Shown here piece by piece: positions 17,630 to 25,335 of a stretch of DNA of 64,000 nucleotides (position 1 is the stretch's first letter; the number at the start of each line of letters is the position of its first letter). The notes below the pieces were generated by a model that did not search any database, was not told where the DNA came from, and was given only the letters and a program-made list of their open reading frames with translations. The stretch lies in contig CAXXPU010000020.1 of the NCBI GenBank assembly GCA_963666875.2, forward strand, positions 1-64,000. Reading direction: 5' to 3'. Both the position numbers and the translations under genes were made by a program. This stretch comes from G963662655 sp963666875. Its GTDB lineage: Bacteria; Cloacimonadota; Cloacimonadia; Cloacimonadales; JAIOQZ01.

Positions 17630-19402
17630 TCACGGTTCGGCATGATATTTCTCATGATACAGATTAATAATTCGACCGGCGATGGGAGCCGCGACGCTAC
17701 CGCCATGACCGGCATTCTCCAGAAAGACCACCACCGCGATCTCCGGATTTTCCCATTCCGCCCAACCGGCAAACCAGGCATGTGTTGTCTTCCCCTGATG
17801 GTTTTCCGCAGAACCGGTCTTGCCATAGACTTTCGCGATCGGGTGACTCGCGGTCTTGCCTGTTCCTGATGGATTATTCACCACCTTGTAAAGCGCTCGA
17901 CGGATAATCGACTTCGTATCCGCGGACATCGGCAATTCCTTCTCGACACTCAGAATCTCGTATTGATCGGCATTCTCGCCGATCAATCGCTTCAACAGGT
18001 GCGGCTGCCTCCAGGTACCGTCGTTCGCCAGCGCTGCATAATAACAGCACACCTGCAACGGAGAACACAATATCTCGCCCTGACCGATGCTCAGATTCAC
18101 CTTCATGCCCTTGATGCTGACGTACTTGCCGTAGTTATCGACGTACCACTGCTCCGAAGGGAAAAATCCTGCTCGTTCCTGACCGATATCGATGCCGGTG
18201 CGGTCGATAAGGTAGTTCTGAATCGTATATGCTCTCAAATCGCCAAGTTCCAGACGATCGGAAAGGTCATAGAAATAGACGTCGCACGATTGAGTGATTG
18301 CATCGACCACGTTCAGCCGCCCGTGACCCCATTCGTTCCAGCAGCGGAAGTAACGGTTTCCCACCCAGTATCCGCCGTCGCAAAACGCCAGCTTCTCGTC
18401 CGGCTCGATTATCTCCCGATCCAGCGCCAGCGACGCCACCAGCGGTTTATAGACCGAACCGGGCGGATAGGTTCCGTGGATAATACGATCCATGAGCGGT
18501 CGCGCCGGATCGTTGATCAAGGCATCCCAGTCCTCCGCGCTGATGCGCGACATGAATACATTCGGATCGTATTCCGGCGTGCTGATATAGCTCAGGACAT
18601 CGCCGTTTCGAACGTCCATGACCACGACCGCGGCACGGGCGTCCCTGGGCAGAGCTTGCGTGATCTCTTTCTGAAGCTCCGAATCGATGGTGAGGATCAT
18701 CTGCAAGCCCGGCTTGGACTCCTTCTCGAGATTGTGTGTGAGAAAGTGAAGATTTCTTCCGCGAGCATCCACCTGCAACACCCGATATCCCGGTCTGCCG
18801 CGCAGGATGCTCTCGTAGTTCTTCTCGATGCCGTTCTTGCCGATGGTATCGTCCATCGCGTAATCCTGATCCTTCAGCGATTCGTACTCCTTATCGCCGA
18901 TCTTGCCCATATAACCGGTGAAATGGTTCTCCAGCAGGTACTTTCTGGAGTTCTCCGCTCTGAAGAAGAGCGACGGATAGAAGTTCAGGAACTCGGACGC
19001 ATCGATGAAATCCTCGTACGAGACATCCTTGACCAGTCGTATCTCATAATACGTGCGAAAGCGGTTCTGGTAGATGATATCCAGAACATTCTCTCGCGTG
19101 ATATCGAATCGCTCGGAGACGAAATTCGCCAGCGCTTCTTTGCTTCGGATTCTGCCGGGAACGAACATCAGGTTGATCGAAGGCTGGTTCAGCGCCAGCG
19201 GTTGGTAGTCACGGTCGAAGATTTCACCACGTATCGCGGGAATACGCAGCAGCCGGACGTAATTGTTTTCCGCAATCTGGGCAAAGGTGTCTCCCTGAAA
19301 TACCTGAAGCCTGGCGAGCATGAATATCAGCAGGAGAAATCCGAGCAGAATGCAGAGATGAAAGACGCGCGTCAGCCCCTTACTGATGGTCGTCACGGAC
19401 AT
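17630..19402 (-). CDS. mrdA: penicillin-binding protein 2 (MrdA), elongation transpeptidase
   Basis: Start set at 19402 ('MSVTTISKGLTRVFHL'), 590 residues; the frame stays open upstream only because it runs through mreD. One N-terminal membrane helix ('LCILLGFLLLIFMLARLQV') is followed by the dimerisation domain ('IPAIRGEIFDRDYQPLALN') and the transpeptidase. Active-site motifs are SVYK in 'TYPPGSVYKPLVA', SCD in 'TQSCDVYFYDL' and KTG in 'VYGKTGSAENHQGKTTHAWF'. It cross-links peptidoglycan made by RodA. It overlaps mreD by 23 bases. Confidence 0.96.
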   Translation of the reverse strand: MSVTTISKGLTRVFHLCILLGFLLLIFMLARLQVFQGDTFAQIAENNYVRLLRIPAIRGEIFDRDYQPLALNQPSINLMFVPGRIRSKEALANFVSERFDITRENVLDIIYQNRFRTYYEIRLVKDVSYEDFIDASEFLNFYPSLFFRAENSRKYLLENHFTGYMGKIGDKEYESLKDQDYAMDDTIGKNGIEKNYESILRGRPGYRVLQVDARGRNLHFLTHNLEKESKPGLQMILTIDSELQKEITQALPRDARAAVVVMDVRNGDVLSYISTPEYDPNVFMSRISAEDWDALINDPARPLMDRIIHGTYPPGSVYKPLVASLALDREIIEPDEKLAFCDGGYWVGNRYFRCWNEWGHGRLNVVDAITQSCDVYFYDLSDRLELGDLRAYTIQNYLIDRTGIDIGQERAGFFPSEQWYVDNYGKYVSIKGMKVNLSIGQGEILCSPLQVCCYYAALANDGTWRQPHLLKRLIGENADQYEILSVEKELPMSADTKSIIRRALYKVVNNPSGTGKTASHPIAKVYGKTGSAENHQGKTTHAWFAGWAEWENPEIAVVVFLENAGHGGSVAAPIAGRIINLYHEKYHAEP

Positions 19403-19874
19403 AGATACCCAACCGGTTGATAAACGCCAGCACTGAAACGATCGCAAATGAAACCGCCGTGTTATAGACGATGCTGAGCGGCAGTTGCAGTAGCAGAAAA
19501 CCCAGATATTTGTATGCGATGAGGTGATACAGGGACAATAGGAAGAAGTAGAGGACGTTGATCGCGAGGACGCCCAGCGCGACATACGCCGGCTTTTCCT
19601 TGTTCAGCGACGGATGGTGGAGATTCACCAGCGCGGCGATGAGCACCATCGTCATGCTTCCCAGTCCCAGTTGCAGTGGATAGGTCAGGTCGAAGGCGAG
19701 TCCGAAGAGAAACGCCATGATCACCGAGAAGTTCAGCGAAAGCCTCGTCGAGGTGTAGATAATGTATCCGAGCAGGAGGTTCGGGATCACGCCGGCGATG
19801 GACAGCGATCCGCCCAGCAGGATCTGCGCGTAGAGGAACAGGATGCCGAGGAGCCAGAACGCGAATACTTTCAT
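19380..19874 (-). CDS. mreD: rod shape-determining protein MreD
   Basis: 164-residue inner-membrane protein with about five hydrophobic segments ('FWLLGILFLYAQILLGGSL', 'IMAFLFGLAFDLTYPLQLG'). The 'FLFGLAFDL..P..LG' segment is the recognisable MreD feature. Position between mreC and mrdA settles the assignment. It overlaps mreC by 4 bases and mrdA by 23 bases, indicating translational coupling across the elongasome genes. Confidence 0.9.
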   Translation of the reverse strand: MKVFAFWLLGILFLYAQILLGGSLSIAGVIPNLLLGYIIYTSTRLSLNFSVIMAFLFGLAFDLTYPLQLGLGSMTMVLIAALVNLHHPSLNKEKPAYVALGVLAINVLYFFLLSLYHLIAYKYLGFLLLQLPLSIVYNTAVSFAIVSVLAFINRLGIYVRDDHQ

Positions 19875-20653
19875 TGCGTCTCCTCGAGGAGTTCGCCGAA
19901 ATCTGTCTCACGCTGGTAGAGAAGCACAATCACCTGCTCCATGCCTGAGGCTTCGACAAAGGTCTCCAATTCGGCTTTCTGATAGGTCTCGCCGGGGATC
20001 TTCACCACTTTGCTGACCACGCCCACCGGGAACCCGCGCGGAAAAATTCGCGACAGATTCGAGGTGATGATGGTGTCGCCCACCGCGATGGTGGCGTTCA
20101 GCGGGATCATCGACATGCAGACTTTCCCGGCGGCATTCGACTCCAGCAGACCCTGATCGTGGCTGCGACGATCCAGCACCCCGAGCTTGAATTCGGGATG
20201 GTTCAGCGGCAGGATTATGCTGTGGTTGGCTGCGGTGACGATCACTTTCCCCACCACGCCGCTGCTGCTGATCACGGGATTGTTGATTTCGATACCGGAC
20301 AGATAGCCCTGATCGATAATCAGGTTGCGGTTGCCGAAATCACCGTGGTATCCGACCAGATTCGCGACGATGTATTGGATATCGGTGGCGGCGTCCGGGA
20401 TCTGCTGAAGCGTGAGAAGCTGTTCTTCCAGTGAACGCAATTGTAGCTGGAGCCCGGCGTTGTGATTTAACAGCATGCGGTTTTGGGATTTGAGTTCGAA
20501 TATCTGATCGATGGTCTTGATCGACTGCATGAAGGGAAAGTACAATGTGTTGCCGATGAAGTCGGCACGTTCGAGCCGACCCTGACGACTCCCCAGAAAA
20601 AGCGCGATGGACACCAGCAGCAAGACAACCGTAAACGCGAATTTTCTGAACAC
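19871..20653 (-). CDS. mreC: rod shape-determining protein MreC
   Basis: 260 residues: an N-terminal membrane helix ('FAFTVVLLLVSIALFLGSR'), a coiled coil around residues 50-85 ('LKSQNRMLLNHNAGLQLQLR') and a periplasmic beta domain with 'GYLSGIEINNPVISSSGVVG' and 'LGVLDRRSHDQGLLES'. MreC links MreB in the cytoplasm to PBP2 outside. It lies 23 bases after mreB and overlaps mreD by 4 bases. High confidence from both sequence and operon. Confidence 0.95.
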   Translation of the reverse strand: MFRKFAFTVVLLLVSIALFLGSRQGRLERADFIGNTLYFPFMQSIKTIDQIFELKSQNRMLLNHNAGLQLQLRSLEEQLLTLQQIPDAATDIQYIVANLVGYHGDFGNRNLIIDQGYLSGIEINNPVISSSGVVGKVIVTAANHSIILPLNHPEFKLGVLDRRSHDQGLLESNAAGKVCMSMIPLNATIAVGDTIITSNLSRIFPRGFPVGVVSKVVKIPGETYQKAELETFVEASGMEQVIVLLYQRETDFGELLEETQ

Positions 20654-20676
20654 CCTGCCACCTTGTCCGGCGAGAA

Positions 20677-21714
20677 TCAGTCGTCGATTTTCTTAATGAG
20701 AACCTCGCGGAATTTTTCGAGATTATCCAGAATCTTTCCGCTACCCTTCACCACGCAGGTGAGCGCTTCGGGAAATACGTGAACCGGCAGATTGACCGTG
20801 TCGCTGATGCGCTTGTCCAGACCCTTGAGTCGTGCGCCGCCGCCGGTGAGAACGATACCGCGTTCGGCGATGTCCGCCGCCAGCTCGGGTGCGGTCTTCT
20901 CGAACAGCCGTTTCACCGCGTCGATCATCGAATCGACCGTCTCCGCGATCGCGTCGCGTATTTCTTCCGAGGTGATTTCCACGGTGATCGGGTAGCCGGT
21001 GATAATATCCCGACCGCGGACTTCCATCTTCAGTTCGTCCTTGAGCGGAACCGCAGACCCGATCTCCATCTTGATCCGTTCCGCCGTCTGGATACCGACG
21101 AAGATATTGTTCTTCTTGCGAAGGTAATTGACGATGTCCGTGTCCATCTTGTCCCCGCCGAGGCGGATGGAGCTGTGCACCACGATGTGCGAGAGAGAGA
21201 TTACAGCGATTTCCGTCGTGCCGCCGCCAATGTCCATGACCAGGTTTCCGAAGGGACGATGGATAGGCAGATCGGCGCCGATGGCCGCCGCGATGGGCTC
21301 CGAAACCAGATGAACCTCGCGTGCGCCTGCATGAAGCGCGCTGTCGCGCACCGCACGTTTCTCCACTTCCGTAATGCCCGAGGGTACGCACACGATCACG
21401 CGCGGTTTGATCAGAAGGCGCTTGCGCTGTGCGCGGAGGATGAGGTCACGCAGCATGATCTCGGTAATGTGGAAATCAGCGATAACGCCATCCTTGAGCG
21501 GCTTGATCACCTTCACTTCGTCCGGGTTCTTACCCAGCATCTCTTTTGCTTTAGCGCCGACTTCCAGCACCTTTTTCGTGTCGGTCGAAAGCGCGACTAC
21601 GGACGGCTCGTTGATGACGATCCCGGCTCCCTTGCGATACACAAGCGTGTTCGCCGTTCCGAGATCGATCGCGATATCGTTGGACAAAAGCCCAAAAAAC
21701 TGATTCCAGAACAT
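20677..21714 (-). CDS. mreB: rod shape-determining actin homologue MreB
   Basis: 345 residues, full length. Actin-fold ATP-binding motifs: phosphate 1 'IAIDLGTANTLVY', phosphate 2 'NLVMDIGGGTTEIAVIS', adenosine 'GIVLTGGGARLKGLD'. It forms filaments under the membrane that guide the elongation machinery encoded downstream. First gene of the rod-shape operon; the upstream gap 21715-22053 contains a repeat and a terminator from the neighbouring gene. ATG 21714 has a good GGAGG upstream (plus-strand CCTCCGG at 21719). Confidence 0.97.
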   Translation of the reverse strand: MFWNQFFGLLSNDIAIDLGTANTLVYRKGAGIVINEPSVVALSTDTKKVLEVGAKAKEMLGKNPDEVKVIKPLKDGVIADFHITEIMLRDLILRAQRKRLLIKPRVIVCVPSGITEVEKRAVRDSALHAGAREVHLVSEPIAAAIGADLPIHRPFGNLVMDIGGGTTEIAVISLSHIVVHSSIRLGGDKMDTDIVNYLRKKNNIFVGIQTAERIKMEIGSAVPLKDELKMEVRGRDIITGYPITVEITSEEIRDAIAETVDSMIDAVKRLFEKTAPELAADIAERGIVLTGGGARLKGLDKRISDTVNLPVHVFPEALTCVVKGSGKILDNLEKFREVLIKKIDD

Positions 21715-21865
21715 CGTACCTCCGGAGGAATCCAGACAATAATATATTTTATCAAAAACGAAAAACTGTGAAAACCGTCAAGGAAAAACATGAATCTCCT
21801 ACGGGCAGAGGTGCCTATGCTGATGGAGATGTGGAGAGACTCGCCCGGATCCTCAGGGAAGTAGT

Positions 21866-21896
21866 GGCCCTCTCCCACGAAGTGGGCGAGGGGACA
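21866..21896. repeat. REP-like palindromic repeat (family B)
   Basis: CCCTCTCCCAC-GAA-GTGGGCGAGGGG forms a stem of about 11 pairs. It lies in the 339-bp gene-free stretch 21715-22053 upstream of mreB. The rest of that stretch holds the LPP20-gene terminator and AT-rich DNA that must contain the mreB promoter. Confidence 0.7.
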
Positions 21897-21994
21897 TAGA
21901 GCTTCAGATGATTATTTCCCTGATAGCACCTTCTCTCGTTTACGGGATAAGGCGGGGATGAGGGTTTCAAATGTTTCATTTTCCGATCGAGTAA

Positions 21995-22032
21995 CCAAAA
22001 CAAAAAGCCTGCAAGCCATCGACCTGCAGGCT
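21995..22032 (-). terminator. rho-independent terminator of the LPP20-like gene
   Basis: On the minus strand AGCCTGCA pairs perfectly with TGCAGGCT across an 11-base loop and runs into TTTTTGTTTT. It lies 21 bases after the stop codon of the lipoprotein gene. It separates that gene from the mreB promoter. Confidence 0.9.
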
Positions 22033-22053
22033 GAAAAGCAATCTGGCGAAGCG

Positions 22054-22602
22054 CTATTTGTTTTTCAGTTCTTCTTCCAGTTCCTTGAAGGACTGGGATG
22101 CCTTGAACTGGTTGTAGAGCGCTTCTTCGTTGCGGATGTTATCGACAACGTTCTTGTTGATGGTGTCTTTCGGGATCGCAACGCGAACGAAGGTCTGGAA
22201 TTTGTTGTTCTCGAGCGTGATCGTCTCCTGCTTGTTGACAAGCGCGTTGGAGAATTTCGCTTCCGAAACGACTTTCACGACCTTGCTGGTCAGCGCGAGG
22301 TTCTGCGGGTCGTTTACGCCTGCTTCTTCCTCGTAGTTCTTGATCATACCCTTGACATAAGATTCGACATACTGTGCTGCCTGAAGCATTGCATCGGAGT
22401 ATGCTGCGTCGTAGGACATATTCTGCGAAACCTTTGTAGCCATTCCGAACGTGTTGACGTGATCCGGGCTATCCTGCACACGCCACCAATCCGGATAATA
22501 TACTTGCTGAACGCCCTTGGGCGCCTTCGGTCCACCACCGCCACATGCCGTAAACATGCTCACAATCAATACCAGTGCAACGATTATTGCTGTCGTTCTC
22601 AT
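22054..22602 (-). CDS. LPP20-family lipoprotein
   Basis: 182 residues. The signal sequence ends in the lipobox 'SMFTAC' followed by a Gly run, so the mature protein is lipid-anchored. The body ('GMATKVSQNMSYDAAYSDAM', 'ITLENNKFQTFVRVAIPKD') matches the LPP20/FlgP-like fold of outer-membrane lipoproteins. The C-terminus is a charged helix. It is transcribed alone: its own terminator follows and a gap of 160 bp precedes. Molecular role unknown. Confidence 0.8.
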   Translation of the reverse strand: MRTTAIIVALVLIVSMFTACGGGGPKAPKGVQQVYYPDWWRVQDSPDHVNTFGMATKVSQNMSYDAAYSDAMLQAAQYVESYVKGMIKNYEEEAGVNDPQNLALTSKVVKVVSEAKFSNALVNKQETITLENNKFQTFVRVAIPKDTINKNVVDNIRNEEALYNQFKASQSFKELEEELKNK

Positions 22603-22762
22603 TCGTCCTCCTTTTGTTGAAGATAATTATTAAATTCATTTTGCCAGAGGAAATTCACAATGTCAAGAAAATCCGTCGAAAAACGTATGGACATCATCAC
22701 CGGAAATAAAAAAACGTCGAAAGATGAAAAAAAAGCTTTTACCGGCATCGGGAAAAACCGGA

Positions 22763-23449
22763 TCAGTGCTTCTCTTCGTCCAGAAACTCCCTGACTTCGC
22801 CCCCCGGAACCTTCTTCACCTTTCCGTTGTCGTTGATGTCACGCACTTTGGTCGGGATGATTTCACCCGAATCGGTGTAACCTCTCAACTCCCAGAATCC
22901 CGGTTCGTAATGGTCCATCAGTTCGATCTTCACCACGCTCTTCGCCGATTTGTATCCCCAAAGGTACGGGCAGAAAATCCTAACCGGTCCGCCGTAATCT
23001 TCATCCAGCAGTTCGCCGTCGAATTCCCATGCCAGCAGCGTGCGCTCCATCATGGCGGTCTCCAGTGGGATGCTGGTGTCGTATTCAAGCCCGATCGACC
23101 AGAATCGCACATACGTGACATTCTCCGTCGGCTTGACCCGATCGAAGATATCCGACAGCTTCACGCCTCCCCAATCGCCACGTACCGACCACCGCGTCAC
23201 GCTGGTCAGTCTCGCGTCCGCGATTGTCTTCGGCATATCCATCATGTCTTTCCAGGTGAATGTGGTCGGGTGTTCGCATAATCCACCTACTTCGACCTTC
23301 CATTCCTCGTGCTCCAATTCTCCCGGGTGCCCTTCCGCCCAGAATATTGGCGTTCTCAGCTCATGCAATTTCGTCATCTTACCACCCTTTTCTGTCTTCT
23401 CCGCGGAGCCGCAGCTTGAAACAAGCATACATAACGCAAAAAAAAGCAT
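22763..23449 (-). CDS. sulfite-oxidase/MsrP-like molybdopterin protein with Cys replaced by Ser
   Basis: Start chosen at 23449 ('MLFFALCMLVSSCGS'), a lipoprotein-type signal with lipobox VSSC; the ATG 24 codons later ('MTKLHELRTP') has a better ribosome site and would give a cytoplasmic form. The body is the oxidoreductase molybdopterin-binding domain: 'TRWSVRGDWGGVKLSDIF' and 'YGGPVRIFCPYLWGYKSAK'. In relatives the residue three before 'RW' is the cysteine that binds molybdenum (usual form CVTRW); here it reads 'TSVTRWS', codon AGC. Known family members lose activity with this change, so function is uncertain. 228 residues. Confidence 0.75.
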   Translation of the reverse strand: MLFFALCMLVSSCGSAEKTEKGGKMTKLHELRTPIFWAEGHPGELEHEEWKVEVGGLCEHPTTFTWKDMMDMPKTIADARLTSVTRWSVRGDWGGVKLSDIFDRVKPTENVTYVRFWSIGLEYDTSIPLETAMMERTLLAWEFDGELLDEDYGGPVRIFCPYLWGYKSAKSVVKIELMDHYEPGFWELRGYTDSGEIIPTKVRDINDNGKVKKVPGGEVREFLDEEKH

Positions 23450-23509
23450 ATCTTTAATGAATGTACCCGTCAGCTTACTCCGATTACAGGAACACAACGC
23501 ATAACCCAA

Positions 23510-23755
23510 TCATAAATTTCATTACGAGAAAGTAAAGAGGTTTTTTCGGATATAATTATCATCTCGAATACACACAGTATTATCACACCCTTTATTGTGG
23601 CTCTGCTTCATATTGAGTGGGTGGATATCGTAGCAATGATTTCTGAGTCCTGGAGGGATTACAAATGATGAGTCTATTCTACCCACCAAGTAAGCAATAG
23701 AGCCTTTTTCATTGACGGATTTTTACGTCAATGATTTTCGTCAAATGGAGGTCAC
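23510..23755. promoter_or_regulatory. alkaline phosphatase leader: palindrome 23710-23733 and short leader ORF
   Basis: CATTGACG and CGTCAATG form a perfect 8-bp inverted repeat (23710-23717, 23726-23733), with a further half site CGTCAAATG at 23739-23747 just before the gene's ribosome site. It could be a repressor operator or RNA hairpin. Upstream, TGGAGGG (23651-23657) precedes an ATG at 23665 that opens an 11-codon frame 'MMSLFYPPSKQ' ending at 23700. It does not look like a classical Pho box (direct repeat). Confidence 0.45.
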
Positions 23756-25120
23756 ATGAAAAAAGAAACGATCGCCGGCATATTGACGATAATCCTGATG
23801 CTCGTCTTCGCATTCGCTTACAAGGGATGCACCGATGAAGGTTTACCGAAAAACGTCATCCTGATGATCTCCGACGGCGCTGGGTTCAATCACTTCTATA
23901 CCCAGTCATACTACAGCGAAGGCACGAAACTGCCGAAAGCGCTGTCCTCCCTGCCCGTGCAGCTTGCTGTGTCAACGTATCCTGTCGATAGCGAATACGA
24001 TCCGGAAAAGGCGTGGGCCGATTCCGTCTGGATTCGCGAACGCCACACCGACTCGGCTGCCGCTGCGACAGCCATGGCGACCGGCAATAAAACCCAGAAA
24101 GGCATCCTCGGCATGTCCCCGGATAAAAAACCACTGCTCAATATCACCGAGGCGGCCAAAGCAGCCGGCAAACGAACCGGCGTCGTCACCACGGTGATGT
24201 TCTCACACGCCACACCCGCAGGATTTGTCGCTCATCAGCCTTCGCGCTCGTTGTATCCAGAAATCGCCCGTGAGATGCTGGCGAGCAAGATGGATCTGAT
24301 CATCGGCTGTGGATACCCGACCACCGGAAAATGCAAATACGTCGGCGGTGAAGAAGTATGGAAATCGCTACAGAAGGGCGACTGGGAATTCGATTACAAC
24401 GCGGATGGCAAGATAGATTTTACCGCAGGTGATTGCGATGGCGACGGCATTCCCGATCCGTGGCATCTTATCGACTCGAAGCAGGAATTCGTCGAATCTG
24501 CCGGGAGTGAATCTCCAAGGAGAATCCTCGGAATCCCCAGATGCTACCACACGCTTCAGCAGGAACGCGACGGCAATGCAGAGGCCCTGCCGTACGAAGT
24601 TGCCATGCAGGACAGCCTGCCGGATCTGTCCCTTCTTGTCCGGACAGCCTTGCGTCATCTGTCGGTTGGCACAGATGGCTTCTTCCTCATGATCGAGGGC
24701 GGCGCTGTCGATTGGGCTGGACACGACAACCAGACCGGCAGGATGATCGAAGAACAGACCGATTTCATCCACGCAGTCGAAACCGTCGTCGAATGGATCG
24801 AAGAAAACGGCGGCTGGGAAGAAAATCTGCTCATTATCACAGCCGATCACGAGTGCGGCTATCTCACTGCGAACGGCAACCTCAAGGACATGAAACAGAA
24901 TCTCGTCGTCAAGCCATCGCAGAAAGGGATCGTTCCCGATGTGATCTGGCGGAGCAAGAGCCACACCAATTCGCTCGTGCCGCTTTTCGCTTCCGGCAAG
25001 AATTGTCATGTGCTCAATGAAACCATCGACGGAACCGATCCGGTATTCGGAGACTATATCGACAATACCGATATCGGAATCCTGCTTCACGAGTGGGCGG
25101 AGAGGTCTCAGAAGCAATAG
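23756..25120 (+). CDS. alkaline phosphatase, membrane-anchored
   Basis: 454 residues of the PhoA-type alkaline phosphatase superfamily, releasing phosphate from organic esters outside the cytoplasm. The N-terminal hydrophobic segment ends in 'FAYKGC', possibly a lipobox. Metal and nucleophile motifs: 'VILMISDGAG', the catalytic Ser in 'RHTDSAAAATAMATG', and the zinc ligands in 'IEGGAVDWAGHDNQ', 'TADHECGYLT' and 'SHTNSLVPLFA'. All key residues are present. GGAGG precedes the ATG. The leader carries a palindrome that may control it. Confidence 0.93.
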   Translation: MKKETIAGILTIILMLVFAFAYKGCTDEGLPKNVILMISDGAGFNHFYTQSYYSEGTKLPKALSSLPVQLAVSTYPVDSEYDPEKAWADSVWIRERHTDSAAAATAMATGNKTQKGILGMSPDKKPLLNITEAAKAAGKRTGVVTTVMFSHATPAGFVAHQPSRSLYPEIAREMLASKMDLIIGCGYPTTGKCKYVGGEEVWKSLQKGDWEFDYNADGKIDFTAGDCDGDGIPDPWHLIDSKQEFVESAGSESPRRILGIPRCYHTLQQERDGNAEALPYEVAMQDSLPDLSLLVRTALRHLSVGTDGFFLMIEGGAVDWAGHDNQTGRMIEEQTDFIHAVETVVEWIEENGGWEENLLIITADHECGYLTANGNLKDMKQNLVVKPSQKGIVPDVIWRSKSHTNSLVPLFASGKNCHVLNETIDGTDPVFGDYIDNTDIGILLHEWAERSQKQ

Positions 25121-25289
25121 AAAACGCCTGAATCAGGATCGGAAAAGAGATTCGCTCATTGATTCTATTTCCATTCCGGAAGAGCTTTTAGAATTCTGTT
25201 GCACGTGAATTTTTACAGAATCCTGCATTTTTCATTTGACATGAATCCCTTTATCGTGTTTCTTATCTATACCAGCTCCAGATATTTCT

Positions 25290-25326
25290 TGTTCACGGTC
25301 CCAGATATGTCAACTTTACGTGAACA
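25290..25326 (+). promoter_or_regulatory. inverted repeat before sorting-domain protein gene
   Basis: TGTTCACG (25290-25297) and CGTGAACA (25319-25326) are perfect inverted repeats 21 bases apart, ending directly at the AGGAGG ribosome site (25327-25332). The hairpin would abut but not cover the ribosome site. The rest of the 215-bp gap after the phosphatase gene shows nothing else. Confidence 0.4.
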
Positions 25327-25335
25327 GGAGGATTT

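Noticed and set aside
17963..19420. 485-codon plus-strand open frame opposite mrdA
   Set aside because: A shadow of a certain penicillin-binding protein gene; no start signal or family resemblance.
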